Source of the DNA: Paenibacillus melissococcoides
Lineage (GTDB): Bacteria; Bacillota; Bacilli; Paenibacillales; Paenibacillaceae
DNA: 64,000 nucleotides
NCBI GenBank assembly: GCA_944800085.1
Contig: CALYLO010000003.1
Location: forward strand, 1 to 64,000
Direction of reading: 5' to 3'
The position numbers and the translations under genes were made by a program. Below are positions 42,217-51,647 of the stretch, piece by piece. How positions within the stretch are numbered: position 1 is the stretch's first letter; every line of letters starts with the position of its first letter. Under the pieces are notes generated by a model, which saw nothing but the letters and a program-made list of their open reading frames with translations, made no database searches and was not told where the DNA came from.

Positions 42217-45200
42217 TTGGCTTTGCATTTCGTAATCGGACGCTCGGGGAGCGGCAAGTCGGCGCATCTGCTGAATGAGATCCGGCAGAGGCTGGAGAAT
42301 CAGCCGGAAGGTCCGCCCATGATTCTGCTCGTGCCCGAGCAGGGAACGTTCCAGGCGGAGCATGCGCTCGTCACCTCGGAGCGCCTGTCAGGGATGCTTC
42401 GGACGCAAGTCCTGAGCTTCCGGCGCTTGGCGTACCGCGTGATGCAGGAGACTGGCGGCACGGCGCTCACGCCGATTGGGGAGGAAGGCAAGAAGATGCT
42501 GCTGTACAAAATTTTGCAGCGGCGCAAGTCGGATCTGCCCCTGTTCGCCGGAGCGGCGGAGCAATTCGGCTTCATCGAAAAGTTGAATGATCTGTTCGAC
42601 GAGATGAAGCGGTACCGGATCCAGGCTTCCGAGCTGGATGAGCATGCGTCGTTCGTCCAGGAGCATGTGGACGGGCAGCCGCTCCTGTCGGCCAAGCTGC
42701 ACGATTTGTCCGCCGTGCTGCACGAGTTCGAGACCGAGCTGGAGCAGCATTATTTGGACGGCGAGGATGTGCTTGTCCGGTTGGCGGAAGGCATTCCGCA
42801 CTCGGACTTTGTCCGTCAGGCGGAGATATGGATTGACGGGTTCAACGGCTTCACGCCCCAGGAATATGCCGTGCTGGCATCGCTGCTTCTGCATGCCCGC
42901 CGCGTCACCGTAGCGCTCTGCCTGGATCGGCCTTACGCCTTGGGGGAGGAGCCTCATGAGCTGAACCTGTTCCATCCTACGGCGACGACCTTTCTCAAAT
43001 TGAGCAGCATCGCCGATACGCTCGGCGTCGATATGGGAGAAGTCGTACGGTTGGGCGGACAGGGCAGATTGCCAAGATTCGCTTCCTCGCCGATGCTCGC
43101 CCATCTGGAGCGCCATTTCGACCGGCGTTCGGCTTATCGCCCTGCCTCCCCCGCCGGGGAGCGGGCGGAGATTCGCGTTCATGCCGCGGTGAACCGCCGC
43201 GCGGAAGTGGAAGGGGCGGCGCGCGACATTTTGCGCCGGGCGCAGAGAGAGGGCGTCCGCTGGCGGGAGATGGCCGTCATGGTCAGGAACTTGCCGGATT
43301 ACGCGGAATTGATCGGCACGGTCTTCGGCGATGCGGGCATTCCTTATTTCGCGGATCAGAAGCAGGCGGTGCTCCATCATCCGTTCGTCGAGATGACGCG
43401 CGCCGCGCTGGACATTCTGATCGGCCGCTGGCGCTATGACGCGGTGTTCCGCTTCGTGAAGACGGACTTCGTCCTGCCGGAAGACGGGAGCGTGACGAGG
43501 GAGTCATTCGATCGGCTCGAGAACTATGTGCTGGCCTGCGGCATCGAGGGCTCGAAATGGACGAACGGACTCCCGTGGCCTGCCGAACCGCGGCAGTCGC
43601 TGGATCCTGACGATCCGGCGGCCGAAGAGAAGGCCGAGAGCGTGCCGGAGCAGGCGCCGGAATGGGCGGAGCGGTGCCGCCGCCGGATTGTCGAGCCGCT
43701 CTCCGCCCTGCAGCGCTCGCTCGCGCGAAGCCGGCATGTGCAGGACATGTGCGAGGCGCTGTACACGTTCTGGATCCGCCTCGGGGTTCCGGACAAGCTG
43801 GAGCGGATGAGCCAGGAGGCGCTGCTGGACGGCGACGTGCAGCGTTCCCGGGAGCATCGCCAGATCTGGGGCGAGATGCTGGATATTTTGGATCAGATGG
43901 TGGAGATGCTGGGCGGCGAGAAGATGCCGCTCGAGCTGTTCGCCGGGATGCTGGAGACCGGCTTCGAGAGCGTGAAGCTGGCGCTCGTGCCTCCCGCGCT
44001 CGATCAGGTGCTGATCGCGTCCATGGATCGGACGCGTTCGAGCCAGATCAAGCATCTGTACGTGCTTGGAGTCAACGACGGGGTTATGCCTGCGCGTCCG
44101 ATAGAGGATGGGCTGCTGACCGAGTATGAGCGGGATCTGCTGCTCACGATCGGGATGGAGCTGGCGCCCGGCATCCGGCGCAAGCTGCTGGACGAGCGCT
44201 TCGTCATCTATCATGCCTTCACTTCGCCGAGCGAGAGCTTGTGGCTCAGCTACGCGCTGGCCGACGAGGAGGGCCGCTCGCTGCTCCCTTCGGAGACGGT
44301 GCGGCAGATTCGGGGGCTGTTCCCGGGCATGCAGGAGGAGCTTCTGTTGGCCGAGCCGAATGAATTTGTGCCGGAAGCGGAGCAGGCCGATTTCATCGCC
44401 TATCCGGAAGCGGCGCTTAGACAATTGATCGCCCAGTTAAGGGAATGGCGGCAAGGCCGCCCGATCGCGGATCTGTGGTGGGATGTGTACCGGTGGTTCG
44501 CCGCGCAGCCGGCTTGGCGGGATCGGCTGAAGACGGTGCTCGGATCGCTCGCTTACCGCAACCAGGCGCAGGGGCTGACGGCCGACACGAGCCGGAAGCT
44601 GTACGGACAGCTATTGCGGACGAGCGTCTCCCGCATGGAGCGGTTCGTCGCCTGCCCGTTCTCGCATTTTGCCTCCCATGGATTGAAGCTGAAGGAACGA
44701 AGGCTGTATCGGCTGGAGGCGCCGGATATCGGCCAGCTCTTCCATGCGGCGCTAAGCCGCTTCGCCGGCGAGCTGCAGGCCCAGCAGCGCTCCTGGGCGG
44801 AGCTGACGCCCCGGGAATGCGAGGCGGAAGCGGATCGCATCGTCGATCTGCTGGCGCCCCGGCTTCAGGGGGAGATTTTGCTCAGCTCCGAGCGGTACGG
44901 CCATATATCGGGCAAGCTGAAGCGCATCGTCGGACGGGCTGCCGCCGTAATGGGCGAGCATGCCAAGCGGGGGCAATTCGAGCCGGTGGCGCTGGAGATG
45001 GATTTCGGTCCCGACAAGCCGCTGCCGCCGCTCCGCTTCACGCTGGACAACGGCTGCACGATGGAGATTATCGGCCGCATCGACCGCGTCGACAAGGCGG
45101 AGAGCGAGCGGGGCGTCCTGCTGCGGGTGATCGATTACAAGTCGAGCCAGACGGACCTGGCGCTCCATGAAGTGTACTACGGGCTGTCGCTGCAGATGCT

Positions 45201-45759
45201 GACCTATTTGGACGTGCTCCTCACCTATGCGGAGGAGTGGCTCGGCACGGAGGCGGCAGCCGCCGGAACGCTTTATTTCCATGTGCATAATCCGCTCCTT
45301 CAGGCGGCCAACGGCTTGAATGAGGAGCAGGCTTACGAGCAGCTGCTCAAGCGATTCAAAATGAAGGGGCTCGTCCTGGCCGACCGCGAGACCGTCCGCC
45401 TGATGGACGGATCGGTCGAGCAAGGGCATTCCCAGGTGCTTCCGCTGGCGGTGAAGGCGGACGGATCGTTCTACAGCAATTCCTCCGTCGCGACGGAGGA
45501 GCAGTGGGAGCTGCTTCGGGGGACCGTCCGCTCGGTCATCCGGGATATCGGCACGCGCATCACGAACGGCGATGTGGTGATCGAACCATACCGGAGCGGC
45601 ACGGCGACGGCATGCGATTTTTGTTCCTACAAGCCGGTCTGCCAATTCGACGAATTGGTTGACGGCAATCAATATCATCTGCTGCCGCGTCTGGGCAGAG
45701 ACGAAGTATGGGCGAAGCTGAAGGGAGGAGAAGCGGACGATGGACATGAACCGCGATGA
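42217..45759 (+). CDS. addB: AddB, helicase-nuclease subunit
   Basis: An 1180-residue protein from TTG 42217, 7 bases after GGGGGA; this gives the family start (M/L)ALHFVIGRSGSGKSAHLL with Walker A GRSGSGKS. The open frame extends 62 codons upstream without conserved features. The C-terminal RecB-like nuclease has VIDYKSSQ. Iron-sulfur cluster cysteines are visible in VACPFSHFASHGL and ACDFCSYKPVCQF. With AddA it resects double-strand ends until a Chi site. Overlaps addA by 20 bases. Confidence 0.95.
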   Translation: MALHFVIGRSGSGKSAHLLNEIRQRLENQPEGPPMILLVPEQGTFQAEHALVTSERLSGMLRTQVLSFRRLAYRVMQETGGTALTPIGEEGKKMLLYKILQRRKSDLPLFAGAAEQFGFIEKLNDLFDEMKRYRIQASELDEHASFVQEHVDGQPLLSAKLHDLSAVLHEFETELEQHYLDGEDVLVRLAEGIPHSDFVRQAEIWIDGFNGFTPQEYAVLASLLLHARRVTVALCLDRPYALGEEPHELNLFHPTATTFLKLSSIADTLGVDMGEVVRLGGQGRLPRFASSPMLAHLERHFDRRSAYRPASPAGERAEIRVHAAVNRRAEVEGAARDILRRAQREGVRWREMAVMVRNLPDYAELIGTVFGDAGIPYFADQKQAVLHHPFVEMTRAALDILIGRWRYDAVFRFVKTDFVLPEDGSVTRESFDRLENYVLACGIEGSKWTNGLPWPAEPRQSLDPDDPAAEEKAESVPEQAPEWAERCRRRIVEPLSALQRSLARSRHVQDMCEALYTFWIRLGVPDKLERMSQEALLDGDVQRSREHRQIWGEMLDILDQMVEMLGGEKMPLELFAGMLETGFESVKLALVPPALDQVLIASMDRTRSSQIKHLYVLGVNDGVMPARPIEDGLLTEYERDLLLTIGMELAPGIRRKLLDERFVIYHAFTSPSESLWLSYALADEEGRSLLPSETVRQIRGLFPGMQEELLLAEPNEFVPEAEQADFIAYPEAALRQLIAQLREWRQGRPIADLWWDVYRWFAAQPAWRDRLKTVLGSLAYRNQAQGLTADTSRKLYGQLLRTSVSRMERFVACPFSHFASHGLKLKERRLYRLEAPDIGQLFHAALSRFAGELQAQQRSWAELTPRECEAEADRIVDLLAPRLQGEILLSSERYGHISGKLKRIVGRAAAVMGEHAKRGQFEPVALEMDFGPDKPLPPLRFTLDNGCTMEIIGRIDRVDKAESERGVLLRVIDYKSSQTDLALHEVYYGLSLQMLTYLDVLLTYAEEWLGTEAAAAGTLYFHVHNPLLQAANGLNEEQAYEQLLKRFKMKGLVLADRETVRLMDGSVEQGHSQVLPLAVKADGSFYSNSSVATEEQWELLRGTVRSVIRDIGTRITNGDVVIEPYRSGTATACDFCSYKPVCQFDELVDGNQYHLLPRLGRDEVWAKLKGGEADDGHEPR

Positions 45760-48700
45760 ACGGAATAGCCGCGAATATGAGAGCGGCGGCGAGGCCGGCG
45801 TGACTTCCGGCTTGCCGTCCGCCGCTGCCCCTGGGGAGGATGGCGAAGCGCGCGTCCTGACAGCCGAAGCGGCGTCCGTGGGCGAAAGGCCTGCGAAGCT
45901 GCCGCCGAGGCCGGCCGAGAGCACGTGGACCGAGGAGCAGTGGCAAGCCATCGTCGACGGCGGCGAGAACATTTTGGTCGCGGCGGCAGCCGGATCCGGA
46001 AAGACGGCCGTATTGGTCGAGCGCATTATCCGCCGCATCAGCGACGAGTCGGCGATGCTGCATGTCGATCAGCTGCTCGTCGCCACCTTCACCAAGGCCG
46101 CCGCGGCCGAGATGCGCGAGCGCATCCGGCTGGCGCTGGAGCGCAAGCTTGAGGAGAATCCGGATTCGGAGCATTTGCGCCGCCAGCTCGCCCTGCTGAA
46201 CCGCGCCTCGATCACGACGCTGCACTCCTTCTGTCTGGAGGTGATTCAGCGGCATTTCCAGGCGGTCCAGTTGGACCCGGCTTTCCGGGTCGCGAACGAG
46301 ACCGAGATCGAGCTGCTGCGCCAGGACGTGCTGGAGGAGCTTTTTGAAGAGCGCTATGCCGGCAAGGATCCGTCCTTCGCGCGGATGGTCGATTGGTTCA
46401 GCGGAGAGCGCAATGACGAAGCGGCTTTCCGGCTCGTCCAACGGCTTTATGATTTCTCCCGGAGCCATCCATGGCCGGAGGAATGGCTGGGCAGCATGAC
46501 GGCTTCGTTCAGCCCGGCGGACATCGCCGAGCTGGGCCGCTCCCCGTGGGCGGAGAGCATTATGGCGGCGGCGCGGCTGACGCTGAACGGCATCGTCGAG
46601 CTGCTGCGCCAGGCGATCGCCCTGACGACGGCTCCCGGCGGTCCGGAGCCGTACCGCGCCGCGCTGGAGCAGGAGCTGGCCGGAGCGGCCGCGCTGGCGG
46701 ACGCAGCCGCGTCCGTCCCGTGGGAACGGATGCAGGAGTCGTTCGGACTGCTGAGCTTCGGACGGCTGGCGGCCTGCCGCGGGGATCAATATGACAAAGA
46801 GCTGCAGGAGCAAGTGAAGCGTCTGCGCGATCAGGCGAAGAAACGCCTGCAGCAGGTGCGCGACGAGCTCTTCCGGCGGACGCCGGAGCAGTTCCTGCAG
46901 GAGCTCCATGCGATCCGGCCGGTGCTCGAAGCGCTGACCTCGGTCGTGCGCGAATTCGGCGCCCGGTTCGAGGCGGCCAAGCGGGCGAAGGGATGGCTTG
47001 ATTTTGCCGATTTGGAGCATTACTGCCTGCGCATTTTGCGCGATCCTTCCTCCACGCCGGAACGGCCGGTGCCGTCCGCCGCGGCGATGTTGTATCAAGA
47101 GCAATTCGCCGAGATATTGCTGGACGAGTATCAGGATACGAATATGGTCCAGGAAGCGATCGTGGACTTGATTACCCGGCCCGGACAGGGCAACCGGTTC
47201 ATGGTGGGCGACGTGAAGCAGAGTATTTACCGCTTCCGCCTGGCGGAGCCGGGCTTGTTCCAGAGCAAGTATACCTCTTACGGGAAGAAAGGCCGCGGGG
47301 ATGGCATCCGCATCGATCTGGCCCGCAACTTCCGCAGCCGCCAAGGTATCGTCGATACGGTCAATATGGTGTTCCGCCAGATTATGAACGCCGACGTGGC
47401 GGAGCTGACCTATGATTCCGCGGCAGAGCTCGTATGCGGAGCGTCCTACCCGTCCGCCGAGGAGATTGCGGCGGGAAGCCGCCGCGATCGGGACGAGTTC
47501 GGCATGCCGTATTTCGCGACCGAGCTGCTGCTGATTGACAAGGGCGTGCCAGCACCCGCGGATGAGACGGCGGAGGATGAGGACGGCGAGACGGAACGGG
47601 CGGCATTGGATGCCGCCGAGCTGGAGACTGCGCGGCTGGAGGCAAGGGCGATCGCTTTGCGCATCCGCCGCATGACGGGGGACGAAGGGGAGCCCCCTTA
47701 TCTCGTGTACGATAAGGAACAGGAACGGATGCGCCCGGTCACGTACCGGGATATGGTCATTCTGCTGCGGGCGACTCAAGCCTGGGCGCCGCTGATGATG
47801 GAGGAGCTGAGACGGGAAGGAATTCCGGCTTATGCCGAGTTCAGCACCGGTTATTTTACGGCGACGGAAGTGGAGATCGTGCTGTCCCTGCTGCGCGTCA
47901 TCGACAATCCGCAGCAGGATATTCCGCTCGCCGCGGTGCTGCGTTCGCCGATCGTCAGCTTGAAGGAGGAGGAGCTGGCCCGGATTCGGCTGTACGGGAA
48001 GGGCAAGCCGTTCTATTACGCGGTCATGGAAGCGGCACGGGCGGAAGCGGAGGACGGTTCTCCGGCGGCGATGCAGTTGGAGCTGGAGTTCCCTCTCCCA
48101 GCAGATGAGGGCGCCGATTCGGCCCCTCGGCAGGGCGGCGGGGACTGGCAGGCGAAGCTGAACCGCTTCCTCGATCGGCTGGAGCAGTGGCGGAATGCCG
48201 CGCGGCAAGGGCGGCTGTCCGACCTCATCTGGAGAGTGTACCGGGAGACCGGCTACTACGAGTGGGTCGGGGGACTGGCCGGCGGCCTGCAGCGCCAGGC
48301 GAACCTGCGCGCCCTGTATGATCGCGCCCGGCAGTATGAATCGTCCTCGATCCGGGGACTGTTCCGCTTCCTGCGGTTCATCGACCAGATGCGGGATACC
48401 GGCGGGGATCTCGGGACGGCCCGCGCGCTCGGCGAGAGGGAGGACGTCGTCCGCATGATGACGATTCACAAGAGCAAGGGGCTCGAATTCCCGGTCGTCA
48501 TCGTCGCGGGGCTGTCGAAGCGGTTCAATCAGCAGGATCTGAACGCGTCCTTCCTGATGCATAAGCAGCTCGGCTTCGGTCCGAAGTATGTCGACGAGGA
48601 GAAGCGGGTCGCTTATCCGACGCTGCCGAATCTGGCCATTCGCCGGCAGATGAGGCTGGAGCTGCTGGCCGAGGAGCAGCGCGTGCTCTACGTTGCCTTG

Positions 48701-50086
48701 ACCCGGCCGAAGGAGAAGCTGATTCTGATCGGCACGGTGCAGGACGCGGAGAAGTCGATTCGGAAATGGGGCGAGGCGCTTGATGTCGAGCGGCTGCTGC
48801 TGCCGGATTATTTGGTGGCGGAGGCCCGGTCGTATCTCGACTGGATCGGGCCCGCGATCATCCGGCACCCGGCCGCGGCCGAGTGGCGCCGGTATGCCGG
48901 CCTGCCGAACCGGAACGGGGAATGCCTGCTGGATGATCCGTCCCGGTGGCAGCTGGCGATGGTGCCGGCATCCGTCCTTGCGGCGGGCGAACGGCTGGCG
49001 GACATGCCGGATGACGAAGAGCGTCTGCGCCGCATGAAGGCGCTGCGCCGGCTGGAGACGGATGACGCGTTCCCCCGTTCCGCTTGGGCGGAGCAGATCG
49101 GGGAGCGGCTATCCTGGCGTGATCCGCACCGCATCGTGACGCTGCTGCCGTCGAAGACATCCGTCACCGAGATGAAGCGGCTGGCCGCTTCTGATGATTG
49201 GCCGCCGGAGGACTGGATTGGCGCTCCGGCCGGGCTGGAAGAAGAAGCGGAGGGAGCAGAGACGGTAGCAGTGACGGAGCACGGTGAGAAAGAGGCGGCG
49301 GAGGCGGCAATGGGCGGCAATGAACCGGGCGCAGCGCCCGGAGCGGCTTCAGGCGGCGATCAGGCAGGGTGCGGACCGTATGCCGATCCGTCCCGCACCT
49401 TGTATCTGCGGCGGCCGAGGTTCATGGAACGGCGCGGCATCACGCCGGTCGAACGGGGGACGGCCTACCATCTGCTGATGCAGCATCTTCCGCTGGATCG
49501 CCGCCTGACGGCGTACGAGGTGAAGCATACTCTCGACGATCTGGTAGCCCGGCTCATTATGACCCGGACGCAGGCGGATGCGCTGGATGCGGAGAGCGTC
49601 GCCGCTTTCTTCGACAGCGAGGTCGGCCGGCAGTTGGCCGAAGCGTCGTGGGTGAAGCGGGAGCTGCCGTTCAGCTACGGTCTGACGGCAACGGAAGCAT
49701 ACACGATCGAGGGCCTGCGCCGGCGCGAATCGATGACGGCCGCCGCCGAAGCGCTGGGAAGCGGGAGCGCTTCCGTATCGGGGAACGAGCCGCGCTTCGT
49801 CGCGACCCCGGCCTTCGCCGCGATGGATTCATCCGGGCAGCTCGATCGGGAGACGGTGCTCGTGCAAGGGATTATCGATTGCCTGTTCGAATGGAACGGC
49901 GAGCTGATTCTGCTCGACTACAAGACGGACAAAGTGTTGGCCCATCGGGGCGGTCTCCGCGGGCTGACGGAGCATTACCGGTTCCAGCTGGAGCTGTATG
50001 CGCGGGCGATTGAAGATATATGGAAACGGCCGGTCAAGCGGAAGGTGCTGTACTTCTTCGACGCGAAGCAGGCTTGCGAGCTGTAA
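45740..50086 (+). CDS. addA: AddA, helicase-nuclease subunit
   Basis: A 1448-residue UvrD-type helicase fused to a nuclease. The first ~55 residues are a poorly conserved acidic lead-in before the helicase start TWTEEQWQAIVDGGENILV. Walker A AAAGSGKTAVLVERI (about 84-98), Walker B LLDEYQDTN, motif VGDVKQSIYRFR, helicase motif MTIHKSKGLEFPVVIVAG, C-terminal nuclease LLDYKTDKV. It is some 200 residues longer than typical AddA because of the lead-in and low-complexity inserts (for example GGNEPGAAPGAASGGDQAG near residue 1200). Confidence 0.95.
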   Translation: MDMNRDERNSREYESGGEAGVTSGLPSAAAPGEDGEARVLTAEAASVGERPAKLPPRPAESTWTEEQWQAIVDGGENILVAAAAGSGKTAVLVERIIRRISDESAMLHVDQLLVATFTKAAAAEMRERIRLALERKLEENPDSEHLRRQLALLNRASITTLHSFCLEVIQRHFQAVQLDPAFRVANETEIELLRQDVLEELFEERYAGKDPSFARMVDWFSGERNDEAAFRLVQRLYDFSRSHPWPEEWLGSMTASFSPADIAELGRSPWAESIMAAARLTLNGIVELLRQAIALTTAPGGPEPYRAALEQELAGAAALADAAASVPWERMQESFGLLSFGRLAACRGDQYDKELQEQVKRLRDQAKKRLQQVRDELFRRTPEQFLQELHAIRPVLEALTSVVREFGARFEAAKRAKGWLDFADLEHYCLRILRDPSSTPERPVPSAAAMLYQEQFAEILLDEYQDTNMVQEAIVDLITRPGQGNRFMVGDVKQSIYRFRLAEPGLFQSKYTSYGKKGRGDGIRIDLARNFRSRQGIVDTVNMVFRQIMNADVAELTYDSAAELVCGASYPSAEEIAAGSRRDRDEFGMPYFATELLLIDKGVPAPADETAEDEDGETERAALDAAELETARLEARAIALRIRRMTGDEGEPPYLVYDKEQERMRPVTYRDMVILLRATQAWAPLMMEELRREGIPAYAEFSTGYFTATEVEIVLSLLRVIDNPQQDIPLAAVLRSPIVSLKEEELARIRLYGKGKPFYYAVMEAARAEAEDGSPAAMQLELEFPLPADEGADSAPRQGGGDWQAKLNRFLDRLEQWRNAARQGRLSDLIWRVYRETGYYEWVGGLAGGLQRQANLRALYDRARQYESSSIRGLFRFLRFIDQMRDTGGDLGTARALGEREDVVRMMTIHKSKGLEFPVVIVAGLSKRFNQQDLNASFLMHKQLGFGPKYVDEEKRVAYPTLPNLAIRRQMRLELLAEEQRVLYVALTRPKEKLILIGTVQDAEKSIRKWGEALDVERLLLPDYLVAEARSYLDWIGPAIIRHPAAAEWRRYAGLPNRNGECLLDDPSRWQLAMVPASVLAAGERLADMPDDEERLRRMKALRRLETDDAFPRSAWAEQIGERLSWRDPHRIVTLLPSKTSVTEMKRLAASDDWPPEDWIGAPAGLEEEAEGAETVAVTEHGEKEAAEAAMGGNEPGAAPGAASGGDQAGCGPYADPSRTLYLRRPRFMERRGITPVERGTAYHLLMQHLPLDRRLTAYEVKHTLDDLVARLIMTRTQADALDAESVAAFFDSEVGRQLAEASWVKRELPFSYGLTATEAYTIEGLRRRESMTAAAEALGSGSASVSGNEPRFVATPAFAAMDSSGQLDRETVLVQGIIDCLFEWNGELILLDYKTDKVLAHRGGLRGLTEHYRFQLELYARAIEDIWKRPVKRKVLYFFDAKQACEL

Positions 50087-50450
50087 AGATGAGTGCGGGC
50101 TGCGGCCGCCTGCCAGTGGCCGGCCGTCTGCGCTCCAATCGGCGGAAGTCCTTTCGAGGTTAACGGGGACAGGGTTCGCGTTCCGGGCTTCCCGTTCAGC
50201 GCGTCGTCCGGGTCCGAAGCCGTTAACACGTGTTCGGTCGTTCGTCCAGGCGTGGAGCGGGGGATCGTATGCGTGTGTCCGGGCTTTCGTTCGCGTCCTG
50301 GTATGGCGCCCGCTTGCTTGTGTTCTACCCCTGTCTTTGTTCGGGCCTGGGGTAAGGCTGCGGTTGGCGACAGAGCCGCCAAAGCCGGGCGGCGCTTCTG
50401 GCGCTTCTATGGTTGGTTTGATTTCGTTTGGCGAGGATGGTGATAGATTC
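50087..50450 (+). other. 364-base gap between addA and sbcD
   Basis: No convincing gene, promoter or terminator. It is open in frame with sbcD, but the translation is Arg/Ala/Ser/Val-rich with no recognisable features. Confidence 0.4.
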
Positions 50451-51647
50451 ATGCGTATTTTACATACCGCGGATTGGCATTTCGGGCGGACGCTGGAAGG
50501 GCGGAGCCGCCTGCAGGAGCAGGCGGCGTTCGTCGACGAGCTGGTTGCGCTGACCGAGGAGGAGCGGGTCGATCTCGTTCTGATCGCGGGGGATGTCTAC
50601 GATTCCGTCAATCCTCCGGCTGCCGCGGAGCAGCTATTCTATGAGGCGGCGGCCCGCTTGTCGGACGGGGGCAGACGCCCGATTGTCATTATTTCCGGCA
50701 ATCATGATCATCCGGAACGGTTATCCGCTTCCGCCCCGCTCGTCGGGGAGCGGGGCGTCTTCCTTATCGGCCAGCCGACGCTGGAGGCGGTCGTCGTGCC
50801 GTGCGCCCGGACGGGGGAAGAGGCGGTTATCGCCGCCCTGCCCTACCCGTCGGAAGCGCGGCTGGGCGAGCTGCTGTCGGATGAGGCCGAGGAGCAGGCG
50901 GTGCGCCGGGCCTACAGCGCCCGCGTGTCGCAATTGCTGGCGCGGCAGGCGCAGCGGTTCCGGCCGACGGCGGTCAATCTCGCGATGAGCCATCTGTATG
51001 TGCTGGGCGGAGCGGAGTCCGACTCGGAGCGCCCGATTCAGGTCGGCGGCGCTTATACGGTCGATCCATCCGCCTTCGCCTGCCAGGGCGCGCCGGCCGC
51101 GCCCCAATATACGGCGCTGGGGCATTTGCACCGGCCCCAGTACGTCAAGGGGCCGGGCGTTATCCGCTACAGCGGCTCGCCGCTCGCCTACAGCTTCTCG
51201 GAGGCCGGGCAGGCGAAGTCGGTGACGCTGCTCGATCTGGCGCCTGGCGCGGAAGCGGTCCCCGAGGAGCGCTATCTGTCTTCCGGCCGTCCGCTTGCGG
51301 AATGGAATGCCCGCGGAGGCTATGAGGAAGTGATGCGCTGGATCGAGGAAGGGCGGGACAGCCGCGCCTGGCTGGATGTGAGCCTGACGCTGACCGAGGC
51401 CTTGACGATGGATCAGATTCAGAAGCTGCGCCGCGCCCATGACGGCATCGTTCATATCCGGCCGGTATATGCGGAAGCGGAACGGGAGGCGGAGGACGAG
51501 GTGCGGCTGAGCGAGCTGCCTGTGCAGGAGATGTTCCGCCGTTTCTATGAGCGGCAGACCGGCGGCGCTCAACCGGATGATGCGCTCGTGGCCTGCTTCC
51601 TTGAGCTGATTGAGCCTGAAGCCGAAGAGAAGGAGGAGAGCGCATGA
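50451..51647 (+). CDS. sbcD: SbcD nuclease subunit (Mre11-like)
   Basis: A 398-residue phosphoesterase starting MRILHTADWHFGRTLEG. Metal-binding motifs: HTADWHFG (5-12), IAGDVYDS (about 45-52), SGNHDHPERL (about 82-91) and the later ALGHLHRPQ. It partners SbcC to process hairpins and blocked DNA ends. The start at 50451 gives the family N-terminus; the frame is open far upstream. Ends in an ATGA overlap with sbcC. Confidence 0.95.
   Translation: MRILHTADWHFGRTLEGRSRLQEQAAFVDELVALTEEERVDLVLIAGDVYDSVNPPAAAEQLFYEAAARLSDGGRRPIVIISGNHDHPERLSASAPLVGERGVFLIGQPTLEAVVVPCARTGEEAVIAALPYPSEARLGELLSDEAEEQAVRRAYSARVSQLLARQAQRFRPTAVNLAMSHLYVLGGAESDSERPIQVGGAYTVDPSAFACQGAPAAPQYTALGHLHRPQYVKGPGVIRYSGSPLAYSFSEAGQAKSVTLLDLAPGAEAVPEERYLSSGRPLAEWNARGGYEEVMRWIEEGRDSRAWLDVSLTLTEALTMDQIQKLRRAHDGIVHIRPVYAEAEREAEDEVRLSELPVQEMFRRFYERQTGGAQPDDALVACFLELIEPEAEEKEESA

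Noticed and set aside
45560..48868. 1102-residue minus-strand frame opposite addA
   Set aside because: Antisense to the conserved helicase motifs of AddA; composition typical of a mirror frame.
50093..50443. Possible 116-residue protein in the addA-sbcD gap
   Set aside because: Cys/Pro/Arg/Val-rich translation without SD or recognisable feature.
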